A stretch of 64,000 bases of DNA from Holophagales bacterium (GCA_016699405.1 CP064972.1:1891501-1955500), one strand, 5' to 3'; shown: positions 44,128 to 53,452, counted from the first letter of the stretch. Program-made: numbers and translations. Notes: a model not told the origin generated them from the sequence alone.

Positions 44128-47100
44128 GTGCTGCGGGAGCGGTCGGGCGAGGCGTGCCAGACGAACGATGCGGGAGCGCCATTGCCGCCGCGCTCCGCGC
44201 TCCGTTGGGCTCCTGCCTCGCCGGTTGCCGCCTGGACTTGGGTTTTCGCCGGCGGCTTCGGCCTTGCCTGTGTCGCCGCTCCCGCTGTCTACGCGCTGCT
44301 GCTCGCCGCGTCGCCGCAGGTCGAATGGCCGTTCTCGCGGGTCTTCAACCGGGTGGCGATGGCGTGCGGCGTGGTGGTGCTCCTCCTCGTCCGGAGAGCC
44401 GTCGGGTGGGAGGAGCTGCGTCGGTTGATCAACCGGGGATCTCGCGGCGAGAACGCGCGTGAAACCGGGGCCGGATTCCTCGCCGCCCTCGCCGGCGTGG
44501 CGGTCGGTCTGACCGCCGCCTTCCGGTTCGGCGAGCTCGGCTGGCCGGCGCACGAGTACCGCTTCTTCGCCCTGCGCACCGCGACCGCGCTGGCGGGCGC
44601 CGTCGTCGCGGGGTTTCTCGAAGAGGCCTTCTTCCGCGGGATGATGCTGCCGCGACTGGCGGCCGGGGTCGGCTGGCGACGTGCGGTGCTGGCGACCAGC
44701 TTCGCCTACGCCGTCGTCCACCTGATGGTGTCGGACCCGACCTTTCGCCGGACCGGCTACTCGCCGCTCGACGGGTTCTCCTACCTGCAGCAGGTGATCG
44801 CCCGCCAGCTCGAGCCGGCCTCGCTGGCGGTCCTCTTCGGGCTGTTCGTGCTGGGGCTCTCGGTGGCCGAGGTGGTGCGGCGCACGGGCTCGCTCTACCT
44901 CGCCATCGGCCTCCACGCCGGGTGGGCGTTCTGCTTCCAGAGCGCGCGCCACGGCACGCGCGTGATGGTCGAGATCCCCGGTTCCTCCCTGCTGGCCACC
45001 CGGCAGTTTCTCCTCGGACGTCCCTGGGCCTGGGCGGCCCTGGTCTTCTCCAGTCTGCTGGCCGTCTGGTGGGTGAGTCGGTCGGCCATCGCCGGGCGGC
45101 GTCGGCTCTTCGCGAGTGTCGCGCACGTCACCCTGCCGATCCGGGCTAGGCTTCGTCCCATGTCGCGCGTCCTTCGCCGCCTCTTCCTCGTCGTCATGTC
45201 GCTGATCCTCGTCGCCGGTGCCGTCGCCGCCGGAGCCTTCGTCTGGATGTCGCGGTCGGGACGCCCGCAGCGCCGAGGCGAGGCGGCGATCGCGGGTCTC
45301 GGTGCGGCGGTCGAGGTGCGGTTCGACGGATGGGGCGTGCCCCACGTGCGAGCCGCGTCGGGGCGCGACCTGGCGGCGGCCCTTGGCTGGCTGCACGCCA
45401 ACGATCGCTTCTTCCAGATGGAGCTGGGGCGGCGGGCGGCGGCCGGCAGGCTCTCCGAATTGCTCGGCGACCGCACGGTGGAGCTCGATCGCTCCTTCCG
45501 CGAATTGCGTCTTCGCCGAGCCGCCGAGCGGCTCTGGGAGGGCGCGTCGGACGAGAGTCGCGACTGGCTCGTGGCCTACGCCTCCGGGGTGAACGCCTGG
45601 CTCACGGCGCGCGGAACCGATCTGCCGCCCGAGCTCGAGCTACTCGGCGCGCGGCCCGAACCGTGGGAGCCGGTCGACAGTCTCGGGTTCGTCCTGCTCA
45701 TGGCTCGCGACCTGTCGTTCTGGGACGGCCGCCCCGAGGAGGTCCGGTTCGGCTGGTTGCGTGCCTTCGGCCCGGAGCGGGCACGCCAGCTCGTGGGCCT
45801 GCCGGCGGCCGAGATCCCGGCGGCGATCGCTGCCCTGGCCGCCGGGTCGTCGCCCGCTGTCGCGAGCTCGGTGGCGCCCGCCGGCTCGATGAGCTCACCC
45901 GACCTCGCCGCGGGCAGCAACAACTGGGCCGTCGGCGCCGAGCGCAGCGCGACCGGGTCGGCGCTGGTCGCCAACGACCCTCACCTCGCCCTGCGTCTGC
46001 CCGGGGTCTGGTTCGAGGCGCACCTCGTGGCGCCGGACTACGAGGTCTCGGGCGTCACGATTCCCGGGACCCCCGGTGTAGTGATCGGTCGCACCGCACG
46101 TCTCGCCTGGGCTTTCACCAACGTGATGCTCGATGACCACGATCTCTTCTTCGAGCAACTCGACGCCACGGGAGCGCAAGTTCGCCGAGGCGCCGGCTGG
46201 AGTCCGGTGAAGCGCGAGACGTCGGTCATTCGCGTCCGCGGTGGGGCGGAGGTCCGGCTCGAGCTCGCCGAGACCGACCGGGGTCCGCTGCTGCCGGCGG
46301 ATCCGGCGCGTCGCCTTCCGGCGCGCAGCCTTGCCTGGACCGCCTACGAACCGGCCGATCCGCTGAAGGCGCTGACCGCACTCGCTCGTGCGTCGCGAGT
46401 CGAGGAGGTCCCGGCAGCGATCGGGTCGTTCGTCTGTCCGGCGCAGAACCTGGTCGTCGGCGATGTCGAGGGAGGACTGCTCCACGCCGTCCTCGGGCGC
46501 TTGCCGCATCGACTCGCCGGCGACGGACGGTTCCCCTCGCCGGGATGGGACCCGGCCTACGGCTGGAACGGCTTGCTCCCGGCGAGCGAGAACCCGGTTC
46601 GGCGAGCTCCGGCCGATGGCATGCTGGTCACGGCGAACAACGACAGTTGGGGGAGCACCCGGCCGGCGGCGCTCGTCGCCGATTTCGACAGCCCCCACCG
46701 TGCCGACCGGATCGCGAGTCGCCTCGGCGAGCGCCGCGACTGGACGGCCGAGGCGCTCGTGGCGGTGCAGACCGACGTCATCTCGCGCTATGCGCTCGAG
46801 GTGGTGTCGGCGATCGCCGGCGACCATCGCGGCGAGGCGGGGCGAGCCTACCGGGAGCTGCGCGCGTGGAACGGCGCCATGGGGCGGCACGGGGCCGGGG
46901 CGCTCTTCGTGCTGCTCGAGCGTGAGCTGCGAACCCGCCTGTTCGCCGACGAGGCGACCGCGGCGGGTATCCCGCGATTCGACAGCCGCGAGCGGCTGCT
47001 GGGCCTGTTGCACGGCGAGATCGACGCGTCGTTCGTCGATGACGTGTCGACCCCCCAGCACGAGACGAGGGCGGAGATCGTCACCGCGGCATTGGCGGCG

Positions 47101-47523
47101 GCATGGCGCGAAGGTAGCGGTCGCTTTGGTCCGGCGGTTTCGCAGTGGCCTTACGGGGAGATCCACCAGCTCACCCTGTCGCACCCGCTCGGCGCGCTCC
47201 CGGTTCTCGGCCCCTGGTTCGACCGTGGACCGATGTCGCTTCCTGGCTCCGCAACGACGGTCGACGCCTTCGGTGCCGTCTGGAAAGGCGACCGGCAGGC
47301 GGTGACCTACGGCCCGTCGATGCGGCGGACGACCGACCTGCGAAATCCGGACACGACCTTCTCGGTCCTGCCGGGCGGCCAGTCGGGGCATCCGGGGGAT
47401 CGACACTACGACGACCAGCTACGGCTCTACCTGGCGGGGGAGAGCCGGCCGGTGGCGTGGAGCGAGGCGGCAGTCAGCCGAGCCACGGTGTCGGTGCTGC
47501 GCCTGCTGCCCGCGTCGCACTGA
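44128..47523 (+). CDS. CPBP intramembrane protease fused to penicillin acylase family hydrolase
   Basis: One uninterrupted frame of 1131 residues starts at GTG 44128. Residues 1-335 are a polytopic CPBP/Abi (CAAX-protease-like) domain with EExxxxR at Glu165/Glu166/Arg170, His198 in FAYAVVH and His263 in LHAGWAF. At about residue 345 a fresh anchor (RRLFLVVMSLILVAGAVAAGAF) begins, then a penicillin acylase (Ntn-hydrolase) domain with the autocleavage site before Ser597 in AAGSNNWAVG and VANDPHLAL, and a variable spacer upstream. Acylases in this family cleave amides such as acyl-homoserine lactones or beta-lactams. A start at ATG 45160 (residue 345) could make the acylase alone, but no good ribosome binding site precedes it. 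I infer a fused protein. Confidence 0.85.
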   Translation: MLRERSGEACQTNDAGAPLPPRSALRWAPASPVAAWTWVFAGGFGLACVAAPAVYALLLAASPQVEWPFSRVFNRVAMACGVVVLLLVRRAVGWEELRRLINRGSRGENARETGAGFLAALAGVAVGLTAAFRFGELGWPAHEYRFFALRTATALAGAVVAGFLEEAFFRGMMLPRLAAGVGWRRAVLATSFAYAVVHLMVSDPTFRRTGYSPLDGFSYLQQVIARQLEPASLAVLFGLFVLGLSVAEVVRRTGSLYLAIGLHAGWAFCFQSARHGTRVMVEIPGSSLLATRQFLLGRPWAWAALVFSSLLAVWWVSRSAIAGRRRLFASVAHVTLPIRARLRPMSRVLRRLFLVVMSLILVAGAVAAGAFVWMSRSGRPQRRGEAAIAGLGAAVEVRFDGWGVPHVRAASGRDLAAALGWLHANDRFFQMELGRRAAAGRLSELLGDRTVELDRSFRELRLRRAAERLWEGASDESRDWLVAYASGVNAWLTARGTDLPPELELLGARPEPWEPVDSLGFVLLMARDLSFWDGRPEEVRFGWLRAFGPERARQLVGLPAAEIPAAIAALAAGSSPAVASSVAPAGSMSSPDLAAGSNNWAVGAERSATGSALVANDPHLALRLPGVWFEAHLVAPDYEVSGVTIPGTPGVVIGRTARLAWAFTNVMLDDHDLFFEQLDATGAQVRRGAGWSPVKRETSVIRVRGGAEVRLELAETDRGPLLPADPARRLPARSLAWTAYEPADPLKALTALARASRVEEVPAAIGSFVCPAQNLVVGDVEGGLLHAVLGRLPHRLAGDGRFPSPGWDPAYGWNGLLPASENPVRRAPADGMLVTANNDSWGSTRPAALVADFDSPHRADRIASRLGERRDWTAEALVAVQTDVISRYALEVVSAIAGDHRGEAGRAYRELRAWNGAMGRHGAGALFVLLERELRTRLFADEATAAGIPRFDSRERLLGLLHGEIDASFVDDVSTPQHETRAEIVTAALAAAWREGSGRFGPAVSQWPYGEIHQLTLSHPLGALPVLGPWFDRGPMSLPGSATTVDAFGAVWKGDRQAVTYGPSMRRTTDLRNPDTTFSVLPGGQSGHPGDRHYDDQLRLYLAGESRPVAWSEAAVSRATVSVLRLLPASH

Positions 47524-47603
47524 GGTTCGGGCGGCTCCGCCCCGCCGCAGCGGTGGTAACGCCGCTCCATCTCGCGCCTCCGGAGTGGGGTGCTTTCCTT
47601 CGC
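47524..47603. terminator. Convergent intergenic region with small hairpin
   Basis: The 80 bases between the acylase stop and the helicase stop contain a short hairpin, GGGCG at 47529-47533 and CGCCC at 47538-47542, and a second one at about 47549-47567 (AGCGG/CCGCT arms). Neither has a U-tract. They may terminate the two converging transcripts. Confidence 0.35.
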
Positions 47604-48806
47604 CTAGCGAAGCCGGCGGCGCATCGTGCGCTTCGAGGTGCGCTCGACGTAGGGCTCGACGCCGGGGGCGGTGCAACGGGGGAGCTCGAGGCCGAGGGTC
47701 TGTTCGATCTCCTTGACCATCGGTTTGTCGAGGAAGGTCGCGATGGTCGAGACCAGCCCCTGGGCGTTGCCGCGCGCGGTGCGGCCGGCGCGGTGGATGT
47801 AGTCCTCCACCGTGTCGGGGATCTCGTAATTGATGATGTGGCGGATCCCGACGACGTCGATGCCCCGTGCCGCGACGTCGGTGGCGACGAGGATCCGATG
47901 CTGCCCTTCGCGGAAGCCGTCGAGCGCGGCCAGGCGCTGCTGCTGGGAGAGGTCGGAGTGGATCCGTTCGACCGGGTGCCCTTCGCGCACCAGCATCTTG
48001 GCGAGCCATTCGGCGTCGACCTTGCGACGGGTAAAGACCAGCGTGCTGCCGAGCTCCTGGTTCAGCAGGGCGAGGATGCACGGGCGCTTGGCGTCGATGT
48101 CCACGAGGTAGAGCCGGTGCTGGATGCCGCTCGCCGTCTTGCCCACCGGCGTGATGTCGATCCGCTCCGGCTCGGTGAGGAAGCGCTGGGCGAGCCGTTC
48201 GATCGGCGGCGGCATGGTGGCCGAGAACATCATCGTGTGGCGAACCGCCGGGAGCCGCTCGAGGATGCGATGGATCTGGGGCATGAAGCCGAGATCCAGC
48301 ATGTGGTCGGCCTCGTCGAGCACGAGCTCGGTGACCTGGTCGAGTCGCACCGTGCCGCGCTCGGCGTGGTCGAGGAGCCGACCGGGGGTGGCCACCAGGA
48401 TGTCCATGCCGCGGGCCAGCGCATCGATCTGGTGGCGGATGTTGAGCCCGCCGACGATCGAGGCGGCGCGCAGGCGATGGCTGGCGCCGAAGTAGTCGGC
48501 GTGGGCCTTGGTCTGCAGAGCGATCTCGCGGGTCGGCGAGAGGATGAGGGCCCGCACCCCCTTGCCGCCGCGCAGCCGCTGGACGATCGGCAGGACGAAC
48601 GCAGCGGTCTTGCCGGAGCCGGTTTCGGCCAGCCCGATGAGGTCGCGGCCGGCGAGCGCCGAGGGGATCACCCGCAATTGAATGGGTGTGGGGTGGCGGT
48701 AGCCGAGCTCGGCGACCGCCTGGAGAAGCTGCGGATCGAGGCCTAGGCCGTCGAACCCGGCTTCGGTGGTGGGAACGGGATGTTGGGGAAGGGACCGCTC
48801 AGGCAT
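47604..48806 (-). CDS. DEAD-box ATP-dependent RNA helicase (RhlE-like)
   Basis: The 400-residue protein has the full DEAD-box set: Q motif (GYRHPTPIQ), motif I AETGSGKT, Ia PTREIALQ, II DEAD in LVLDEADHMLDLGF, III SAT, IV LVFTRRK, V ATDVAARGIDV, and VI HRAGRTARG. The short C-terminus ends in basic residues (RTMRRRLR). It unwinds RNA in ribosome assembly, mRNA decay or cold response; RNase E is encoded nearby on the other strand, though a degradosome link is only a guess. A 13-base palindrome TTCGCCTAGCGAA overlaps the stop codon. Confidence 0.95.
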   Translation of the reverse strand: MPERSLPQHPVPTTEAGFDGLGLDPQLLQAVAELGYRHPTPIQLRVIPSALAGRDLIGLAETGSGKTAAFVLPIVQRLRGGKGVRALILSPTREIALQTKAHADYFGASHRLRAASIVGGLNIRHQIDALARGMDILVATPGRLLDHAERGTVRLDQVTELVLDEADHMLDLGFMPQIHRILERLPAVRHTMMFSATMPPPIERLAQRFLTEPERIDITPVGKTASGIQHRLYLVDIDAKRPCILALLNQELGSTLVFTRRKVDAEWLAKMLVREGHPVERIHSDLSQQQRLAALDGFREGQHRILVATDVAARGIDVVGIRHIINYEIPDTVEDYIHRAGRTARGNAQGLVSTIATFLDKPMVKEIEQTLGLELPRCTAPGVEPYVERTSKRTMRRRLR

Positions 48807-48827
48807 GTCCCCCCAGCTTATCGCGCC

Positions 48828-49889
48828 TCAGAAAAGGGAGGGTTGGACCCCCTCCGGGTCCTCCTCGAGGAAGTTCGACAGCCCGACGCCGATGAGTCGC
48901 AGGCGGGTGTCGGCCGGGAGACCGCAGCGCCCCAGGAGATCGGCCGCCACCTCCTCGACCTCGGCGGCGTCGGACGGCGTGCGGAGGAGCGTGCGCCGCC
49001 GAGTCAGCGTCGTGAAGTCGGCGGTCCGCAGCTTCAGGGTGACCGTCCGCGGGATGCGACGGCGTTTCTCGACGCCGGCCCAGGCTCGTCGCGCGGCGGC
49101 GGCGAGCTCGGCGCCGACGTCGTCGATCGGCAGGTCGTGCGTGAAGGTGTTCTCCGACGAGATCGAGCGCGCCGGGCGGTTGGGAACCACCGGGTGCTCG
49201 TCGATTCCGTGAGCAAGCTCGAAGAGCCGCTCGCCGTAGCGTCCGAAATGGCGGACGAGGTCGCGGGCGGCGGCCTGCCGGAGGTCGCCGACGGTGAGGA
49301 AGCCGTGGCGGTGGAGCGCCTTCTCCGTCGCCTGTCCGACGCCGGGGAGGCGCGCGACGGGAAGCGGGGCGAGGAACGCCTCGACCTGGTGCGGCTTGAT
49401 GACGAAGAGGCCGTCGGGCTTGCGCCAGTCGGAGGCGATCTTGGCGAGGAACTTGTTCGGCGCCACGCCCGCCGAGGCGGTCAGGCCGGTCGCGGCGCGG
49501 ATCTCGCGCCGGATCGCCTCGGCGGTGGCCGTCGCGGTGGGCAGACCGGTCAGCTCGGCCGTCACGTCGAGGTACGCCTCGTCGAGCGAGAGCGGCTCGA
49601 CGAGCGGCGTGTGCGTCAGGAAGATCGCCCGCACCGCGCGCGAGATCTCGCGGTAGCGGTCGAATCGCGGGCGCACCAGAACGGCCTCCGGACAGAGCCG
49701 CATCGCCCGCGCGGTGGGCATCGCCGACCGCACCCCGAAGCGGCGGGCCTCGTACGACGCGGCGCAGACGACGCCGCGCTGCTCGGCGCTCCAGGCGACG
49801 ACCACCGGGCGGCCGGCGAGCTCCGGACGGTCGTGTTGCTCGACCGAGGCGTAGAAGGCGTCCATGTCGACGTGGAGGATCTTGCGCAT
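48828..49889 (-). CDS. dinB: DNA polymerase IV (Y-family)
   Basis: The 353-residue protein has HVDMDAFYASVEQ with the catalytic Asp, the YEARRFGV fingers, the SLDEAYLDVT site with Asp-Glu, and two HhH-like segments (VARLPGVGQATEKALHRHG). The little-finger domain follows, and it ends with QPSLF, a beta-clamp binding peptide. It does error-prone translesion synthesis. It starts 39 bases downstream of the NFACT-R gene stop region on the same strand and lies 21 bases before the helicase start. No LexA-type box was recognised upstream. Confidence 0.95.
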   Translation of the reverse strand: MRKILHVDMDAFYASVEQHDRPELAGRPVVVAWSAEQRGVVCAASYEARRFGVRSAMPTARAMRLCPEAVLVRPRFDRYREISRAVRAIFLTHTPLVEPLSLDEAYLDVTAELTGLPTATATAEAIRREIRAATGLTASAGVAPNKFLAKIASDWRKPDGLFVIKPHQVEAFLAPLPVARLPGVGQATEKALHRHGFLTVGDLRQAAARDLVRHFGRYGERLFELAHGIDEHPVVPNRPARSISSENTFTHDLPIDDVGAELAAAARRAWAGVEKRRRIPRTVTLKLRTADFTTLTRRRTLLRTPSDAAEVEEVAADLLGRCGLPADTRLRLIGVGLSNFLEEDPEGVQPSLF

Positions 49890-49928
49890 GGCCGGAGGCT
49901 GCCCCGAGAGCTCTGGAGCCGGGGCGGC

Positions 49929-50378
49929 TCAGTCGGCAGAAGGGCCGTCGTCGGCCTTCCACGGCGAGGCGAAGACGGTTTCGTAGTCGCGGATCTCGAC
50001 CTTCCCCGCCGGCAGACCGCGCGGCTTGCGGACGTCGCCGGCCCGAGCCAGGTGGACGGCCACCTTGCCGCCGCGGCGAGCCTTCGAGTGGGCCGCGGCG
50101 AGCGAGGCGGCGAAGCGCAGCGTTTCGCGCGGCAGGCGAGGCAGGCGGTCGGGGTTGCGCACCACGACGTGCGAGCCCGACTCGCTGGCCACGTGCAGCC
50201 AGAAATCCTGCGGGGCGGCGAGGCGCAGCGAGAGGTCGTCGTTGTCGCCGGCGCTCTTGCCGACCAGCACGATGAGCCCGTCCGGCGAGGTGAACCGGCG
50301 GGCGATCGCGCGCCCCGCGAAGACTCCGGCATCGGGGTCGGAGGGTGGGGGCGGACCGGAGCGGGAGCGGACGGCCAT
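49929..50378 (-). CDS. Stand-alone NFACT RNA-binding domain protein (DUF814)
   Basis: The 149-residue protein is the NFACT-R domain alone. It shows FTSPDGLIVLVGKSAGDND, then DFWLHVASESGSHVVVRNP, which is the family signature, and a C-terminal KVEIRDYETVF block. Full NFACT/RqcH proteins carry this domain after NFACT-N and helices and work in ribosome quality control with Ala-tRNA. The short bacterial NFACT-R proteins are thought to bind RNA, possibly tRNA, but their role is unclear. The start at 50378 leaves a 156-base gap to the divergent msrB-like gene, in which no clear promoter was recognised. Confidence 0.85.
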   Translation of the reverse strand: MAVRSRSGPPPPSDPDAGVFAGRAIARRFTSPDGLIVLVGKSAGDNDDLSLRLAAPQDFWLHVASESGSHVVVRNPDRLPRLPRETLRFAASLAAAHSKARRGGKVAVHLARAGDVRKPRGLPAGKVEIRDYETVFASPWKADDGPSAD

Positions 50379-50534
50379 CGCCGAGTTTCTATCACCGGCC
50401 GGGGTGACACCGGCGAGCGCGTTGCGGCATCCCAGTCGACGGAGGCAGCGTAGGAGTCAGTAGCGCTGGCGAGATGAACCTCCTCCGTTCCGGCGACCCG
50501 GTCCGGTCGTTCCGGCCGAGGGGGGAGACAGGAG

Positions 50535-51059
50535 ATGACCATGACGACGATCGTGTCCCGTGCTGCCGGAATTGGCCTGGTCCTGCTGCTTGCCGGCTGT
50601 GGCGTGGTCAGTGAGCCGAGCGCCCGGGCGAACGAACCGATACCGGAAAGGAGCGACCGCGTGGTGAAGAGCGAAGCGGAGTGGAAGGCGATCCTGACTC
50701 CCGAACAGTTCCGCGTCCTGCGCCAGAAGGGGACCGAGCGGGCCTTCACCGGCGCAACCTGGGACGAGCATCGTCCGGGCGTCTACCGATGCGCCGCCTG
50801 CGGCCTCGAGCTCTTCCGGTCGGACGCGAAGTTCGACTCGGGTACCGGTTGGCCGAGCTTCTGGCAGCCGGCGGCGCCCGACGCCGTGGCGACCGAGTCC
50901 GACTGGTCGTTCGGCATGCGCCGCACGGAGGTGCGCTGCGCGCGCTGTGGCGGTCACCTCGGCCACGTCTTCGAGGACGGGCCGGCGCCGACCGGTCTGC
51001 GCTACTGCATGAACTCGGCGGCGATGACCTTCGAAGCGGCGCCGAACGCCGGCAAGTGA
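50535..51059 (+). CDS. msrB: Lipoprotein methionine-R-sulfoxide reductase B
   Basis: The 174-residue protein starts at ATG 50535 (an in-frame ATG two codons on is possible) with GGAG nearby. It has a lipoprotein signal (GIGLVLLLAGCGVVS, Cys near residue 20), so it is exported. The MsrB domain has zinc pairs CAAC and CARC, FDSGTGWPSF, GHLGHVFEDGP and the catalytic Cys in RYCMNSAAM. It reduces methionine-R-sulfoxide in proteins. Its envelope location fits an oxidative repair role, and periplasmic thioredoxin partners are plausible (for example the protein at 16401-16895). Confidence 0.95.
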   Translation: MTMTTIVSRAAGIGLVLLLAGCGVVSEPSARANEPIPERSDRVVKSEAEWKAILTPEQFRVLRQKGTERAFTGATWDEHRPGVYRCAACGLELFRSDAKFDSGTGWPSFWQPAAPDAVATESDWSFGMRRTEVRCARCGGHLGHVFEDGPAPTGLRYCMNSAAMTFEAAPNAGK

Positions 51060-51277
51060 CAGCTGCCGTCGCACGAGGAAGCGGGGGCCACGACCGGGCG
51101 ATTCGCGACGGTCGTGTCCCCCGGCGACCCGGCTGAGACGGCCGGCCCGCCCCGGCTGCGAGCCACGATCCACGAACTGGTAGACTCCCCGTGGCGCTCT
51201 GGCGCCGTTGCCCCGTCGGTTCGAGTCCTCCCGGCGGCCTTCCGAGGTCGCCGAGCCGTCTTCCCGTGGAGTCACGC
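51060..51277 (+). promoter_or_regulatory. Intergenic region upstream of the ribonuclease E/G gene
   Basis: These 218 bases separate msrB and the ribonuclease gene. TAGACT at 51181-51186 is a possible -10 with no good -35, giving a leader of about 90 bases. In other bacteria the rne leader is a site of autoregulation; nothing specific was seen here. No gene fits. Confidence 0.35.
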
Positions 51278-53452
51278 TTGGCACGTCGCATGCTCATCAA
51301 TGCCCGCAGCCCGGAAGAGCTGCGGATCGCTCTCGTCAGCGACCGGCAACTCGAGAGCTACCAGGTCGAAGTCGCCGATACCACCCTGACCCGCGGCAAC
51401 ATCTACCGCGGCGTCATCGCCGGGATCCAGCCGGCCCTCAACGCGGCGTTCGTCGACTACGGAGCCGATCGCAACGGCTTCCTGGCGATCCAGGATGTCG
51501 TTGCCGGGGCGCGCACGCGCCAGCCCGCCAGCGAGGACGAACGCCCGTCGATCGACGAGATCCTCGAACGAGGGCGACCGATCGTCGTCCAGGTCACGCG
51601 CGATCCGGAGGGGACCAAGGGGGCGGCGCTCACCACCAACCTCTCGCTCGCCGGGCGCTACCTGGTGCTGACCCCGTTCGACGACCACCGCGGCGTGTCC
51701 CGCAAGGTCGAAGACGAGGAGTCGCGGCGCGAGCTGCGCGAGATGGTCGGCAAGCTCGATCTCCCCGAGGGCTGTGGCGTCATCGTGCGGACCAACGCCT
51801 TCGGGCAGACCCGCACCGAGCTCAACCGCGACGCCGCAGCCCTGCTCAAGCTGTGGAAGCGGATCCAGGTCGAGGGCAAGGGCGGCCGGAGCTGGAAGCT
51901 GCTCTACAGCGACCAGGACCTGATCCTCAAGGCGCTGCGCGACCAGCTCGACAACTCGGTCGAGGAGATCCTGGTCGACGACGACATGGCGTTCGCCAGC
52001 GCCGAGGCCTACGTCCAGGCCTTCATGCCGCGATCGAAGGTCGTGCTGACGCGCTACGAAGATCGTGCGCCGCTGTTCACCGCCTTCGACCTCGAGGCGC
52101 AGATCGAGGCGATCTACCGCCGCTCGGTGCCGCTCGGCTCGGGAGGAGCGATCGTCATCGACGGCACCGAGGCGCTGACCGCCATCGACGTGAACTCCGG
52201 CAAGTCGACGCGCGCCGCGAGCCAGGAAGAGACCGCCTACGCGACGAATCTCGAAGCGGCCGTCGAAGTGGCACGGCAGCTCCGCCTGCGCGACATCGGC
52301 GGCCTGGTGGTCGTCGACTTCATCGACATGAAGTCGGCCAAGCACCGCAAGCTGGTGGAGAAGGCGGTCAAGGACGCGATGAAGCCCGACCGGGCGCGCG
52401 TCACCATCGGGCGGATCAGCGGCAACGGGTTGCTCGAGATCAACCGGCAGCGCATCCAGCAGGAGCTCAAGGTGCGCAGCCACCGCTCCTGCCCGACCTG
52501 CGACGGCACCGGACGCATCGCCAGCCCCGAGATCGTCGGCCTGAACCTCCTGCGCCGCATCGAGGCCCGCGCCGTCACCGGAAGGCTCGGCAGGGTGCGG
52601 ATCGAGCTCCATCCCGAGCTCGCCGACGCCTTCCAGAACCAGCGCCGCCACGAGATCGCCAAGCTCGAGCGGGAGTTCCACCTGAGCGTCGAGGTCATCG
52701 CCTCGGCACGCCTTCACCGGCCGGACGAGGTCATCCAGTGGGAGGAGCGCGAGGGTGGAACGATCTTCGAGCCGGCACCGAAGGTCGCCAAGCCGGCCGT
52801 CCAGGTTCGCGACGTGCTGGCCGCGGCGGCTCCGGACGAGGAGCCGGCGGGCGAGTCGGACGGTGAGGTGCGCCAGGCCGGCAAGCGCCGGCGCAAGCGG
52901 CGTGGCAAGGACAAGGAGCGCGACAAGCCGAAGGCCGGGGGCGAGGCGCCCGAAGCGAAGCCGGAGCGCGAGGCCGGAGCGCGCGGGGGCGGTCGCCCAG
53001 CCAAGGGCCGGCGCCGCGAAAAGGTCCGGCCGCCCGCGCCCGTCGGCGCTCCTGCCGCGGCCGCGGTCGCGGGGCACGAGGTCGAACCTTCTGTCGACCC
53101 CCAGCCCGACGACGCCTCCGGTCCGGGCAATCCGTCGAGCGAGCCGAAGGGGAAGCGCCGCCGCCGCCGTCGTCGTCGAGGCGGGAACGGCAGCGGGGGC
53201 GAGGGCAGTGGCGGTCCCGGTGCCGGCTCCGAGGGCGGTCCGACGACCGGAGGCCCGGGGGAGGGCGGATTCGAGGGCGGCGACGAGTCGCGTGGCGCCT
53301 CCGAGGGCGGCAGCGAGAGCGCTCCGGGGGAGCTGAAGGCCAGGCGCCGCTCGCGGCGACGCAATCGGCGCCGCGGTCCGCGCGGGGCCGGGGGACCGCT
53401 CGCCGGCGACGACGGCAACGGCTCGCCGCCCGTCGGGCCGCCGGCCGGTTGA
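51278..53452 (+). CDS. rng: Ribonuclease E/G family
   Basis: The product is 724 residues from TTG 51278. That codon has GGAG 6 bases upstream and gives the family-like start ARRMLINARSPEELRIAL; ATG 51290 is an alternative. It has an S1 domain (about residues 35-125), catalytic Asp304 in AIDVNSGK and Asp347 in VVDFIDM, and the zinc-link CPTC at residues 405-408. Residues from about 520 on are a long, basic and Gly-rich tail with Arg tracts and GGxxGG repeats, likely disordered. It makes endonucleolytic cuts in rRNA precursors and mRNA. The C-terminal tail resembles RNA-binding or scaffold regions of RNase E rather than short RNase G. I use the rng symbol with reservation; rne is equally defensible. 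Confidence 0.9.
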   Translation: MARRMLINARSPEELRIALVSDRQLESYQVEVADTTLTRGNIYRGVIAGIQPALNAAFVDYGADRNGFLAIQDVVAGARTRQPASEDERPSIDEILERGRPIVVQVTRDPEGTKGAALTTNLSLAGRYLVLTPFDDHRGVSRKVEDEESRRELREMVGKLDLPEGCGVIVRTNAFGQTRTELNRDAAALLKLWKRIQVEGKGGRSWKLLYSDQDLILKALRDQLDNSVEEILVDDDMAFASAEAYVQAFMPRSKVVLTRYEDRAPLFTAFDLEAQIEAIYRRSVPLGSGGAIVIDGTEALTAIDVNSGKSTRAASQEETAYATNLEAAVEVARQLRLRDIGGLVVVDFIDMKSAKHRKLVEKAVKDAMKPDRARVTIGRISGNGLLEINRQRIQQELKVRSHRSCPTCDGTGRIASPEIVGLNLLRRIEARAVTGRLGRVRIELHPELADAFQNQRRHEIAKLEREFHLSVEVIASARLHRPDEVIQWEEREGGTIFEPAPKVAKPAVQVRDVLAAAAPDEEPAGESDGEVRQAGKRRRKRRGKDKERDKPKAGGEAPEAKPEREAGARGGGRPAKGRRREKVRPPAPVGAPAAAAVAGHEVEPSVDPQPDDASGPGNPSSEPKGKRRRRRRRRGGNGSGGEGSGGPGAGSEGGPTTGGPGEGGFEGGDESRGASEGGSESAPGELKARRRSRRRNRRRGPRGAGGPLAGDDGNGSPPVGPPAG

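Noticed and set aside
47599..47611. Palindrome TTCGCCTAGCGAA at the helicase stop, resembling the aceE/ScfR operator
   Set aside because: The arms match but the spacer is 3 bases instead of 5, and it sits at the 3' ends of two converging genes rather than at a promoter. It was left out of the operator set.
51215..51240. Second T-loop-like string (GGTTCGAGTCC)
   Set aside because: No T-stem or cloverleaf can be folded; it lies in the leader of the ribonuclease gene.
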